A DNA stretch of 64,000 nt from CAVOHU01 sp963843385 (GTDB lineage: Bacteria; Acidobacteriota; Vicinamibacteria; Vicinamibacterales; JAKQTR01): positions 186,001-250,000 of the forward strand of contig CAWJJY010000003.1 in NCBI GenBank assembly GCA_963843385.1. Reading direction: 5' to 3'. Under the pieces are notes generated by a model, which saw nothing but the letters and a program-made list of their open reading frames with translations, searched no databases and was not told the DNA's origin. Positions 35,401 to 43,822 of this stretch are shown here, piece after piece. Made by a program: the position numbers and the translations under genes. The number at the start of each line of letters is the position of its first letter. Position 1 is the first letter of the stretch.

Positions 35401-36549
35401 TCAGGAGGCCGCAAGTGCGCGGCCGATCTCGGTCAATCCTCGCTCGAGGGTCCCGGAATCGATGCCGAACCCGATGCGGAAGTGAGAGGGGGCCTCGAAG
35501 AAGCGCCCCGGCACGACCATGGTCTGATGGTCGGAGAGCAGTCGATTGGCGAACTCGCTCGCATCCACGCCGTTTCGCAGTCGCGGAAACGCGACGGTGC
35601 CTCCTCCTGGCCGCACCCATTCGAGCCTCGGTTGCGAAGTCACGAAGTCTGTCAGGCGGGCCAGGTTCGGCTCCAGGATCGCGCGGGCCCGCGCGCCGAG
35701 CGTATCGAGGTGCTCGAAGGCGACGACCGCCGCGCGCTCGGCTAACACTGAGCCGATGCCGTCCACCAGGTCACGCGTGCGACGGATTTCCTCCGCGACC
35801 TCCGGCGGCGCGAGGGCCCAGCCGCAGCGCAACTGCGAGAGTCCGTAGGCCTTGGTCAGGCTGCTGGTCGTGACGAACGGGCCCCCGAGCGTCGCCGCGA
35901 CCCCGCCCGGCCGGCCGAACGCCGTATCCAGGTAGATCTCGTCGACCAGGACGCGTGCGCCGGATCGGGCGGCGAGTTCGCCCAGCGAGGCGATGTCGGC
36001 GAGCGGCGAGGTGGCGCCGGTGGGATTGTGCGGGTTGGTCAGGATGATCAGCCTGGTCCGGGGAGTGATCGCGGAGGCGATCCGATCGAGGTCGAGTCGA
36101 AACCCGTCCTCCAGGCGCCGCTCGAACCTGGCCACCGTGGCACCCAGCAGGAGCGGGACCGCCAGCAACGGGTCGTAAACGGGCGTTTCGATCAACACCT
36201 CGTCCCCGGGGCGGATGAGTGCGGCGCACGCGAGGAAATTCGCGCCCGAGGCTCCGCTTGCCGCGGCGACCTGATTCTCGCGGACCCCATAACGGGACGC
36301 GATGGCATCCACCAGCGGCTGGTAGCCCGTGTCGTTTCGTCCCGTGAGCTCGAGCGCGGCGCGCGCGCCCGGCAGCTCATCGAGCGAGAGGGCCGGCACA
36401 TCGCTTCGCGCCAGGTCGAGCGCCGGGTGGGGACGCTGCTTCGCCCAGTACAGGTAGGCGGCGCGGGGAACTCGGCGAAGTTCGGGGCCAAAGCCGGGGC
36501 TGGTGGAGCCAGGTGCGAGCCGGGGGCCGGTTGATTCGGAACTCGACAC
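35401..36549 (-). CDS. PLP-dependent class I/II aminotransferase
   Basis: A 382-aa fold-type I aminotransferase. NPHNPTGA is the substrate-loop Asn, VLVDEIYLD contains the PLP-N1 aspartate and the tyrosine, SSLTKAYGLSQLRCGW carries the Schiff-base lysine, and the C-terminal HFRIGFG has the carboxylate-binding arginine. The N-terminus begins with a short low-complexity stretch. I use GTG 36549 because GGAGG lies five bases upstream; no ATG fits. It is divergent from the SSS symporter. The amino acid used is not determinable. Confidence 0.88.
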   Translation of the reverse strand: MSSSESTGPRLAPGSTSPGFGPELRRVPRAAYLYWAKQRPHPALDLARSDVPALSLDELPGARAALELTGRNDTGYQPLVDAIASRYGVRENQVAAASGASGANFLACAALIRPGDEVLIETPVYDPLLAVPLLLGATVARFERRLEDGFRLDLDRIASAITPRTRLIILTNPHNPTGATSPLADIASLGELAARSGARVLVDEIYLDTAFGRPGGVAATLGGPFVTTSSLTKAYGLSQLRCGWALAPPEVAEEIRRTRDLVDGIGSVLAERAAVVAFEHLDTLGARARAILEPNLARLTDFVTSQPRLEWVRPGGGTVAFPRLRNGVDASEFANRLLSDHQTMVVPGRFFEAPSHFRIGFGIDSGTLERGLTEIGRALAAS

Positions 36550-36862
36550 GATCACCTCCGGAGCGGCCAGCTTACCGCATCCGCCGCGGCGAGCGGATTC
36601 GTTTCGGGCTGGCGCCGTCTCCCGCCTATAATGCCGCACGTCCGGCACGGTCCAGGGCGGCTGCGGCTCAGGTGGTGACGCAAACCATGCGAGCACGGCA
36701 TCCGACTACCCGACAAACGCGTCTTCAGGGGCCAATGTCCGCGATGGGTGGGTGCCCCATCGCTTCCGCCGACAGCCCCCCGAAGACGTGTTTGTGCCGC
36801 CGTGTCGAGCCGGTTTGTGGCGCCACCTGAGCCGTGGCCGCAGCAGAGGCCCGAGGGCTTGC
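36550..36862. other. 313-bp divergent promoter region
   Basis: This lies between the aminotransferase (minus) and the symporter (plus). It contains a TATAAT-bearing promoter candidate at 36603-36632 on the plus strand. The rest is GC-rich with no recognisable gene; a plus-strand frame that runs into the symporter has no protein-like character before 36863. Confidence 0.45.
36603..36632 (+). promoter_or_regulatory. candidate promoter (TTCGGG - 18 - TATAAT)
   Basis: A perfect TATAAT at 36627-36632 with a poor -35 18 bp upstream. It would give the symporter mRNA a leader of more than 200 nt. Confidence 0.35.
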
Positions 36863-38521
36863 ATGCACCTGCACGCGATCGACTACACGATCATCGGCAT
36901 CTACTTCGTCTTCGTGCTCGGCATCGGCGCGGCGCTGAAGCGCTTCATGAAGACGAGCCTCGACTTCTTCGAATCGGGGCGCAGCCTGGCGGCCTGGATC
37001 ACCGGCCTCGCCTTCATCTCGGCCAACCTGGGCGCGCAGGAAGTCATCGGCATGGCGGCCAGCGGCGCCAAGTACGGCATCATGACGAGCCACTTCTACT
37101 GGGTGGGCGCCATCCCGGCGATGATCTTCGTCGGGGTGTTCATGATGCCGTTCTACTACGGGAGCCGTGCCCACTCGGTGCCCGAGTACCTGCGGCTCCG
37201 GTTCGACGAAAAGACCCGCGCCCTCAACGCCCTGTCCTTCGCGGTGATGACGCTGTTCTCGTCCGGCATTTCGATGTATGTCATGGGCCGGCTGTTCCAG
37301 CTGCTGCTCGGCTGGGACATCAACCTCAGCATCGCCGTGTCCGCGGTCGTCGTGCTCGTGTATATCCTGCTCGGCGGGCTGACCAGTTCGATCTACAACG
37401 AGGTCGTGCAGTTCTTCCTGATCGTCTTCGGGTTCCTTCCGCTCGCCGTGCTGGGGATCGTCGGGGCCGGCGGATGGAGCGGTCTCCAGGAGCGGCTCGG
37501 AACGGTGGCCACCGATGCAGGCTACGCGGCAGGCGCGTGGACGCAGTCGTGGCAGCATATGAGCAGCCCTGCGGCCAACCCGATGGGGGTCGAGTGGTTC
37601 GGCATGGTCATGGGCCTGGGCTTCGTCCTGTCGTTCGGGTACTGGTGCACCGACTTCCTGGTCATCCAGCGCGCGATGGCCGCGAGGTCGATGAACGCCG
37701 CCCGGCGGACACCGCTGCTGGCGGCCATTCCGAAGATGTTCTTCCCGTTGCTCGTCATCCTGCCCGGGATGGTGGCCATCGCGCTTCTGCCGAGCGGCGC
37801 GTTCGTCTTCAACGGCAAGACCGACTACAACATGGCGATGCCGCTGATGCTGCAGAAGTTCTACCCTCCCGGCCTCCTCGGCCTCGGCCTGACGGCCCTG
37901 GTGGCGAGCTTCATGTCCGGGATGGCCGGCAACGTCACGGCGTTCAACACGGTGTGGACCTACGACATCTACAAGCCGTACATCCGCAGCGACGCCGGCG
38001 ACGGGCACTACATGTGGATGGGGCGGATGGCCACCGTCTTCGGCACACTGGCGAGCGTGGCGACGGCCTATGTCGCGATGATGTTCGGCAACATCATGGA
38101 CCTGCTCCAGCTGGTGTTCTCGTTCATCAATGCGCCGCTGTTCGCAACCTTCCTGCTCGGCATGTTCTGGGCGCGGGCGACCGCGAACGGGGCGTTCTGG
38201 GGCCTGCTCTCCGGAACGGGAGCGGCCGCCGTGCACTACGTCCTGACCGGCGTGGGAACGGGAACGGCGGGATGGCATATGTACCCGAGCGACATGGCGC
38301 AGAACTTCTGGGGCGCCATCTGGGCGTGGAGCGCCTGCTTCGCCGTGACCATCGTGGTGAGCCTGTTCACGAAACCGCGCGATGCCGGCGACCTGCGCGG
38401 CCTGGTGTATTCGCTCACGCCGAGAGTGGTCGAACAGGGCGTCGCGTGGTACCGCCGGCCCGCGGTGCTCGCCGTCGTGATCGGGGCAATGGCGGTGGTG
38501 TTGAATCTGTACTTCAGATAG
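36863..38521 (+). CDS. sodium:solute symporter (SSS family)
   Basis: A 552-aa secondary transporter with about 13-14 hydrophobic helices. N-terminal DYTIIGIYFVFVLGIG, then FFESGRSLAAWITGLAFISANLGAQEVIGMAASG, which holds the SSS sodium-site and unwound TM1 motif. SVPEYLRLRFDEKTRALNA matches the family loop motif. Members carry sugars, amino acids, inositol or organic acids with Na+. The start is ATG 36863 with GAGGG six bases upstream. It is followed 290 bp later by a 66-aa membrane protein. The heptamer array begins at the base after its TAG stop. Substrate unknown; the sequence recalls the sugar/inositol SGLT branch. Confidence 0.9.
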   Translation: MHLHAIDYTIIGIYFVFVLGIGAALKRFMKTSLDFFESGRSLAAWITGLAFISANLGAQEVIGMAASGAKYGIMTSHFYWVGAIPAMIFVGVFMMPFYYGSRAHSVPEYLRLRFDEKTRALNALSFAVMTLFSSGISMYVMGRLFQLLLGWDINLSIAVSAVVVLVYILLGGLTSSIYNEVVQFFLIVFGFLPLAVLGIVGAGGWSGLQERLGTVATDAGYAAGAWTQSWQHMSSPAANPMGVEWFGMVMGLGFVLSFGYWCTDFLVIQRAMAARSMNAARRTPLLAAIPKMFFPLLVILPGMVAIALLPSGAFVFNGKTDYNMAMPLMLQKFYPPGLLGLGLTALVASFMSGMAGNVTAFNTVWTYDIYKPYIRSDAGDGHYMWMGRMATVFGTLASVATAYVAMMFGNIMDLLQLVFSFINAPLFATFLLGMFWARATANGAFWGLLSGTGAAAVHYVLTGVGTGTAGWHMYPSDMAQNFWGAIWAWSACFAVTIVVSLFTKPRDAGDLRGLVYSLTPRVVEQGVAWYRRPAVLAVVIGAMAVVLNLYFR

Positions 38522-38641
38522 GCTGGCGGCTGGTGGCTCGGGGCCAGGGGCTCGGCGGCTGGCGACGGTCGGCAGGCTGGCGGCTCGCGGCTGGGGGCTG
38601 GCGGCCGGGCCAGGCGGCGGCTCGCGGCTGGGGGCTGGCGG
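38522..38641 (+). repeat. post-stop heptamer array B (about 15 units)
   Basis: Beginning at the base after the symporter TAG: GCTGGCG, GCTGGTG, GCTCGGG, GCCAGGG, GCTCGGC and similar, later GCTCGCG, GCTGGGG, GCTGGCG twice. The period is 7 with a few one- to two-base slips. The unit consensus is GCTNGNG. Confidence 0.85.
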
Positions 38642-38668
38642 CGCTGCAGTCGGATTCCGGGCTTCAGG

Positions 38669-38696
38669 CGTCACGCGGGGGATGGCGGTTCGAACC
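38669..38696 (+). repeat. shared spacer block, copy 1 (CGTCACGCGG-N9-GTTCGAACC)
   Basis: Two exact short blocks in this spacer also occur at 39935-39961 with N8 between them, and TCGGATT precedes both copies. The shared order suggests these two heptamer-flanked regions descend from one element. Confidence 0.6.
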
Positions 38697-38763
38697 CGAC
38701 GGCCTGTGGCTTAGTGCGCAGAGCCTGAGTCCGGCAGTCGAACTCTCATGGCTGCGTGACACG

Positions 38764-38798
38764 GCCGCCAGTCTCCGGCCGCCGGCCTCCAGCCGGGC
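38764..38798 (-). repeat. inverted heptamer array B' (5 units)
   Basis: GCCGCCA, GTCTCCG, GCCGCCG, GCCTCCA and GCCGGGC run up to the AGGAG Shine-Dalgarno of the 66-aa gene. Orientation is opposite to array B. Confidence 0.65.
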
Positions 38799-38810
38799 AG
38801 GAGATTTCCC

Positions 38811-39011
38811 ATGGACCTCCGCGTCCCACTTGGATCGATGTTCGGGTTGCTCGGACTTCTGCTCGCCGCCTATGGCCTGCTTGGGGACCAGTCGATCTAC
38901 CAGGTCTCGCTCGGAGTCAACGTCAACCTGTGGGCCGGACTGGGAATGGCGCTCTTTGGAGTACTGATGCTCTACGGCGCCTCGCGGCGGCGGCATTCGA
39001 TCAGGGACTAG
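38811..39011 (+). CDS. 66-aa membrane microprotein downstream of the SSS symporter
   Basis: Two hydrophobic helices (MFGLLGLLLAAYGLLG and VNLWAGLGMALFGVLMLYG) and a short basic tail. AGGAG seven bases before the ATG supports expression. From memory, similar small two-helix proteins occur next to SSS symporters in Acidobacteriota; I cannot verify this here. It may be an accessory subunit of the transporter. Its TAG is followed at once by heptamer array C. Confidence 0.7.
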   Translation: MDLRVPLGSMFGLLGLLLAAYGLLGDQSIYQVSLGVNVNLWAGLGMALFGVLMLYGASRRRHSIRD

Positions 39012-39085
39012 GCTCTTGGGGCTTGAGGCTCGGGGCTCGCGGCTTACGGCTCGGTGTTTGGGGCTAGTCAGCCAGGGGCTCTGGG
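39011..39085 (+). repeat. post-stop heptamer array C (about 10 units)
   Basis: Units include GGCTCTT, GGCTTGA, GGCTCGG, GGCTCGC, GGCTTAC, GGCTCGG, TGTTTGG and GGCTAGT. The array starts at the last base of the microprotein stop codon. Period 7. Confidence 0.85.
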
Positions 39086-39170
39086 CTGGGCGTCAGAGGC
39101 CGGTTCGATTGGCGTCACGCAGGAAGCGGGTCCTGATGAGCCGGATGCGGTAGGAAGAAGAGAAATCTCG

Positions 39171-39205
39171 GCCGCCAGCCTCAAGCCCCCAGCCTCTAGC
39201 CTCAG
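39171..39205 (-). repeat. heptamer array C' following the minus-strand zinc-ribbon gene
   Basis: On the plus strand GCCGCCA, GCCTCAA, GCCCCCA, GCCTCTA, GCCTCAG. Read on the minus strand it is GGCTAGA, GGCTGGG, GGCTTGA, GGCTGGC and starts at the base after the TGA stop (39204-39202). It therefore has the same sense relation to its gene as arrays A, B and C. Confidence 0.8.
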
Positions 39206-39486
39206 GCCCCCCTGATCCAGATCAGCTCCTGGCATGCCGGGCACGCGTAGGCGAGGCGAAGATCGGATACGAAGGACACGAAGCCGCCGTCGGCGGGCCG
39301 TTGACAGGCTGGGCAGATCGCCCTCGTGCTCGCCTGCAGCGTGGCCACTTCAAGATTTCGGCCGGTCTCCGGGCACGGAATCGCGCGCGGCGGAGTCTCG
39401 TGCCGTGCGATCCGCCCCCGTCCATCGCCCAGGGCCTGCCACCGAAATAGCCCGTGATAGAGATCGTCGCGCACTGGTTGGTTCAT
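39202..39486 (-). CDS. small zinc-ribbon-like protein, 94 aa
   Basis: Family not recognised. Two CPACQ knuckles (about residues 58-62 and 82-86) separated by about 20 residues suggest a single zinc ribbon, as in small RNA- or DNA-binding or redox adaptor proteins. The N-terminal half has a conserved-looking WQALGDGRGRIARHE stretch. Start at ATG 39486; the Shine-Dalgarno is weak. It converges with the 66-aa gene, and the two stops are separated by heptamer arrays. Confidence 0.6.
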   Translation of the reverse strand: MNQPVRDDLYHGLFRWQALGDGRGRIARHETPPRAIPCPETGRNLEVATLQASTRAICPACQRPADGGFVSFVSDLRLAYACPACQELIWIRGA

Positions 39487-39850
39487 TGGCGCGGGACTCT
39501 AGCACGAGGGGCATCTCCTCCGCAACGTCGACCGCCAGAGCCGGACCCGCCGGCTCTAACGAGTCGGCCTCCATCTGGAGCTCGCCATTCGCCTGCTTCA
39601 TGAAGCCCGTGGCCTAACGGACGAGACCCGACGATGCCCTCCACCTGTCGCCGTACGTTCAGCCCGTGCTCGCCGGCGTCAAGGCGTGCCAGATCGAGGG
39701 GGCGCGTCATCGACCAAGAGGCCCCCGCAGCCATGACCCCGGCTCCGCGCGGGCTGCGAGAAGCGACGAGCGGTCGGAAGGCATCGGGAACGTCGATTAC
39801 GTGTCAGCTATGTCGTTAGAATGATCTGTCACCCATGTCCTTGACAGAAC
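39487..39850. other. about 360 bp without a recognisable gene
   Basis: A GC-rich stretch upstream of the zinc-ribbon gene. Short open frames are present on both strands but have arginine-rich, low-complexity translations and no Shine-Dalgarno. It probably holds the zinc-ribbon gene promoter. It continues into the repeat region at 39851-40187. Confidence 0.4.
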
Positions 39851-39885
39851 GGGCTTGGGGCCTGGGGCTTGGAGCCAGGGCCCGG
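39851..39885 (+). repeat. heptamer array D (5 units)
   Basis: GGGCTTG, GGGCCTG, GGGCTTG, GAGCCAG, GGCCCGG. No convincing gene ends directly upstream, so this copy is not linked to a recognised stop codon. Confidence 0.75.
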
Positions 39886-39934
39886 TCGTTAATCGGATTG
39901 GGATCCGGCTGCGTGTACGCCTACCAGGTGCGGT

Positions 39935-39961
39935 CGTCACGCGGCCCGAGAAGTTCGAACC
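39935..39961 (+). repeat. shared spacer block, copy 2 (CGTCACGCGG-N8-GTTCGAACC)
   Basis: The same two blocks and order as at 38669-38696, again between a forward and an inverted heptamer array. A partial third copy (TCGATTGGCGTCACGCAGG) lies near 39098-39116 between arrays C and C'. Confidence 0.6.
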
Positions 39962-40073
39962 AGCCCCCAAGCCCCAAGCCCCGGGCCACGAGCCCCTGGT
40001 CTTAAGCCTCGAGCCTCGAGCCGCGAGCCCCAAGCCCCTGGTCATGGCCGCCAGCCGCCAGCGGCCAGCCTGC
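39961..40073 (-). repeat. inverted heptamer array D' (about 16 units)
   Basis: Plus-strand units CAGCCCC, CAAGCCC, CAAGCCC, CGGGCCA, CGAGCCC, CTGGTCT, TAAGCCT, CGAGCCT, CGAGCCG, CGAGCCC, CAAGCCC, CTGGTCA and so on. The period is strictly 7 over more than 80 bp. It is inverted relative to array D. Confidence 0.85.
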
Positions 40074-40079
40074 CCTGAG

Positions 40080-40145
40080 CCCTTCGACCTTGCTCGGGGC
40101 GCTCTAAGAGTGAGTTGAATTGAGCGAGCCTCTCGCGTCGAAGGG
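40080..40145. repeat. REP-like imperfect hairpin (CCCTTCGAC ... GTCGAAGGG)
   Basis: A 9-bp inverted repeat (40080-40088 with 40137-40145) encloses a second pair GCTCG/CGAGC (40092-40096 with 40125-40129). It is preceded by CCCTGAG. The CCCTGAGCC..TCGAAGGG theme recalls dispersed palindromic repeats seen in many bacterial genomes; I cannot check copy number here. Confidence 0.55.
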
Positions 40146-40150
40146 TCCCC

Positions 40151-40187
40151 GCCTCCAGCCTCCAGCCCCCGGCCGCCAGCCGCGTTT
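40151..40187 (-). repeat. short heptamer array D'' (5 units)
   Basis: GCCTCCA, GCCTCCA, GCCCCCG, GCCGCCA, GCCGCGT, in the same orientation as D'. It lies just upstream of the tRNA promoter. Confidence 0.65.
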
Positions 40188-40189
40188 CG

Positions 40190-40219
40190 TTGACCCCCCG
40201 GAAAATGCCGTGCTACGCT
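40190..40219 (+). promoter_or_regulatory. candidate promoter of tRNA-Leu
   Basis: TTGACC, an 18-nt spacer and TACGCT, about 80 bp upstream of the tRNA. The -10 is only a partial match. Confidence 0.35.
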
Positions 40220-40300
40220 AGGGTTGTTGAAGTTCCCGGTTCGTCACGATACCTGTCAGATGCCGCGGCAGGTCAACGCGGTCTGGAGAGTCCCAAACGC

Positions 40301-40387
40301 GCGAAAGTGGCGGAACTGGCAGACGCGCCGGACTTAGGATCCGGTAGCCGCAAGGCTATGGGGGTTCAACTCCCCCCTTTCGCACCA
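40301..40387 (+). tRNA. tRNA-Leu (anticodon UAG)
   Basis: An 87-nt type II tRNA. The acceptor GCGAAAG pairs with CTTTCGC, the anticodon stem CCGGA/TCCGG encloses the loop CTTAGGA (anticodon TAG, reading CUA-family leucine codons), a long variable arm (TAGCCGCAAGGCTA) follows, and the T-arm is GGGGGTTCAACTCCCCC. The 3' CCA is encoded. It is the first gene before tig, with 85 bp between. Confidence 0.96.
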
Positions 40388-40472
40388 TCTCCTGAACAGT
40401 CTGAGGCCGCCAGAAACCGTTGCGGCCGGGCTGCCCGTTGAGGGCTCGCCCGCTATCTGCCGATATTTATCC

Positions 40473-41762
40473 ATGAAGGCCGACCTGGTCGATGTCTCGG
40501 AAACACGGAAGAACCTCGTCGTCGAGCTTCCGAGCGAGGTCGTGGACGCCGAAATCGAGCGCGTAGCGGCCGACTATGCCCGTTCTGCTCGCGTTCCGGG
40601 GTTTCGACCCGGGAAGATCCCCCCGCGCGTCGTCCGGCAGCGATTCAAAGAGCGAATCCTGCACGATGTGGCTCACGAGCTGGTGCCGAAGGCCGTCGAC
40701 GAGGCGCTGACCGCCAGGGGGATGGATCCGGTCGACACGCCTGACGTGACCGACGTGGTGGTCGAGGAGGGCAAGCCGCTCACCTTCACCGCCGCCTTCG
40801 AGACGGTTCCCCCGATCGATCCGGGGGAGTACGACGCCATGCCGCTTCGCAAGCGGCCCGTGGCGCTCGAGGCCGGAGCGGTGGACCAGACGCTGGAACG
40901 GCTTCGCCAGGGGTCGGCGCGATTCGAACCGGTCGAGGGGCGCCCGCTTGCATCGGGTGATTGGCCGGTCGTCGATCTCGATCGCCGGGTGCTCGGCAGC
41001 GACGGCCCGGGGCCCAAGGAGCACCACGACGGGGTGACCATCGAGCTCGGCGCGGCCGCCAACCCGCCCGGCTTCGACGATGAGCTGGTCGGTCTCGAGC
41101 CTGGAGCGGCGAAGACCTTCACGGTCGTGTACCCGGCCGATGAAGAGACACACGGCGATCTGGCGGGCAAGTCGGTCGAGTACGCGATCACGGTCAAGGG
41201 CGTCAAGCGGCGGGTCGTGCCCGATCTGGACGACGAGTTCGCCAAGGATCTCGGGGCCTTCGCCACGCTCGACGAGCTGCGCGATCGGATTCGGCAGGAC
41301 CTCCTCAAGGAGGCGGAGCGCGACGCGGATCGCGACCTGCGGTCCGAGCTGCTGACGACGCTCGCCCGGCGGATCGCCTTCGAAGTCCCCTCCGCGCTGG
41401 TCGAGCGGGAACTGGACCGCCGGATGGAGGACCTCGCGCGGCGGCTGGTCGAACAGCGGGTGGATCCGCGCAAGGCGGACATCGACTGGAACGATTTCCG
41501 CAAGGCCCAGCGGGACGGCGCGGTCGAGTCGGTGAAGGCCACACTCGTGCTGGACGAGATTGCCCGGCGCGAGAAGATCGCGGTGGCGGACGAGGACATC
41601 GAGCGCGAAGTGAACCGGTTCGCCGCCTCATCGGGCCGGACGCCGGCCGCGGTGCGGGCCCAGCTCGACAAGGACTCGGGCGTCGCGAAACTGGCGACCG
41701 GGCTTCGCCGGGAGAGGACGGTCGATCTCCTGGTGCAGCGGGCGGACATCACGATCGCGTAG
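40473..41762 (+). CDS. tig: trigger factor (ribosome-associated chaperone, PPIase)
   Basis: A 429-aa chaperone that meets nascent chains at the ribosome exit tunnel. The N-terminal ribosome-binding domain (1 to about 115) carries the signature GFRPGK (residues about 43-48). The FKBP-like PPIase domain is about 155-240 (VELGAAANPPGFDDELVGLEPG region). The C-terminal helical arms span about 245-429. Length is the family norm. It heads the tig-clpP-clpX-lon run found in many bacteria. No strong Shine-Dalgarno is visible before the ATG, but the N-terminus MKADLVDVSET is typical. Confidence 0.95.
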   Translation: MKADLVDVSETRKNLVVELPSEVVDAEIERVAADYARSARVPGFRPGKIPPRVVRQRFKERILHDVAHELVPKAVDEALTARGMDPVDTPDVTDVVVEEGKPLTFTAAFETVPPIDPGEYDAMPLRKRPVALEAGAVDQTLERLRQGSARFEPVEGRPLASGDWPVVDLDRRVLGSDGPGPKEHHDGVTIELGAAANPPGFDDELVGLEPGAAKTFTVVYPADEETHGDLAGKSVEYAITVKGVKRRVVPDLDDEFAKDLGAFATLDELRDRIRQDLLKEAERDADRDLRSELLTTLARRIAFEVPSALVERELDRRMEDLARRLVEQRVDPRKADIDWNDFRKAQRDGAVESVKATLVLDEIARREKIAVADEDIEREVNRFAASSGRTPAAVRAQLDKDSGVAKLATGLRRERTVDLLVQRADITIA

Positions 41763-41787
41763 AGGCAGCCCCAGGAACCGAGGATCC

Positions 41788-42402
41788 ATGAATCGACACG
41801 CAGGCGACATGCGGGCGCAGCTGGTGCCGATGGTGGTCGAACAGACCAACCGCGGCGAACGGGCGTACGACATCTTCTCGCGGCTCCTGAAGGACAACAT
41901 CATCTTCATCGGCACGCCGATCGACGACACGATCGCCAACCTGGCGATCGCGCAGATGCTGTTCCTGGAGGCGGAGGATCCCGAGAAGGACATCCTCCTC
42001 TATATCAACAGCCCGGGCGGGTCGATTACGGCCGGTCTGGCGATCTACGACACGATGCAGTTCATCAGGCCCGACGTGCAGACCTACTGCCTCGGGCAGG
42101 CGGCCTCGATGGGGGCCGTCCTGCTGGCGGGCGGCGCCAAGGGCAAGCGCTACTCGCTGCCCAATTCGCGGATCGTGATCCACCAGCCCCTGATGCAGGG
42201 CCTGGCCGGCCAGGCGACCGACATCGACATCGCGGCGCGCGAACTGCTACGGATGCGCGAGAACCTGAATCATATCCTCGTACAGCACACGGGACAGCCG
42301 ATGGAGCGCATCCAGCAGGACACGGAGCGCGACTACATCATGTCGGCGGATCAGGCCAAGGAATACGGTATCATTGACGATGTGATCCGAAAGCGAACTT
42401 GA
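41788..42402 (+). CDS. clpP: ATP-dependent Clp protease proteolytic subunit
   Basis: A 204-aa serine peptidase forming the ClpP tetradecamer. Catalytic Ser107 is in GQAASMGAVL and His132 in VIHQPL, with the aspartate in the final third. INSPGGSITAGLAIYDTMQ is the oxyanion-region signature. It partners ClpX, encoded 88 bp downstream. The N-terminal residues before VPMVVEQTNRGERAYD would be a short propeptide. It is 25 bp after tig. Confidence 0.97.
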   Translation: MNRHAGDMRAQLVPMVVEQTNRGERAYDIFSRLLKDNIIFIGTPIDDTIANLAIAQMLFLEAEDPEKDILLYINSPGGSITAGLAIYDTMQFIRPDVQTYCLGQAASMGAVLLAGGAKGKRYSLPNSRIVIHQPLMQGLAGQATDIDIAARELLRMRENLNHILVQHTGQPMERIQQDTERDYIMSADQAKEYGIIDDVIRKRT

Positions 42403-42490
42403 CGGATCGGCGGCCCTGCTGACCGGCCGCGGGCGGGCGGACGATCCGCTCCCGGGCTCCGGCGGCCGGGGTCTCCCACGACGGGGTCCC

Positions 42491-43738
<1,248 letters not shown>

Positions 43739-43822
43739 AGTCGGGCTCACGACGCCCGGGGGCGGACGGGCCTTCTTGCGAAGGCGCGCCGGAGCCCGGG
43801 GTCCCGAGCCGTAGCACACCCC

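Noticed and set aside
38688..38696. tRNA-like fragment (GTTCGAACC resembles a T-arm)
   Set aside because: No acceptor, anticodon or D arm can be folded around it. Its second copy at 39953 is equally isolated.
39483..39734. Short frame upstream of the zinc-ribbon gene
   Set aside because: No Shine-Dalgarno and low-complexity Gly/Arg sequence; it overlaps the 5' end of the zinc-ribbon gene on the same strand.
39851..40187. Possible CRISPR array
   Set aside because: The units are 7 bp, contiguous and degenerate, without spacers of constant length. No cas genes are present.
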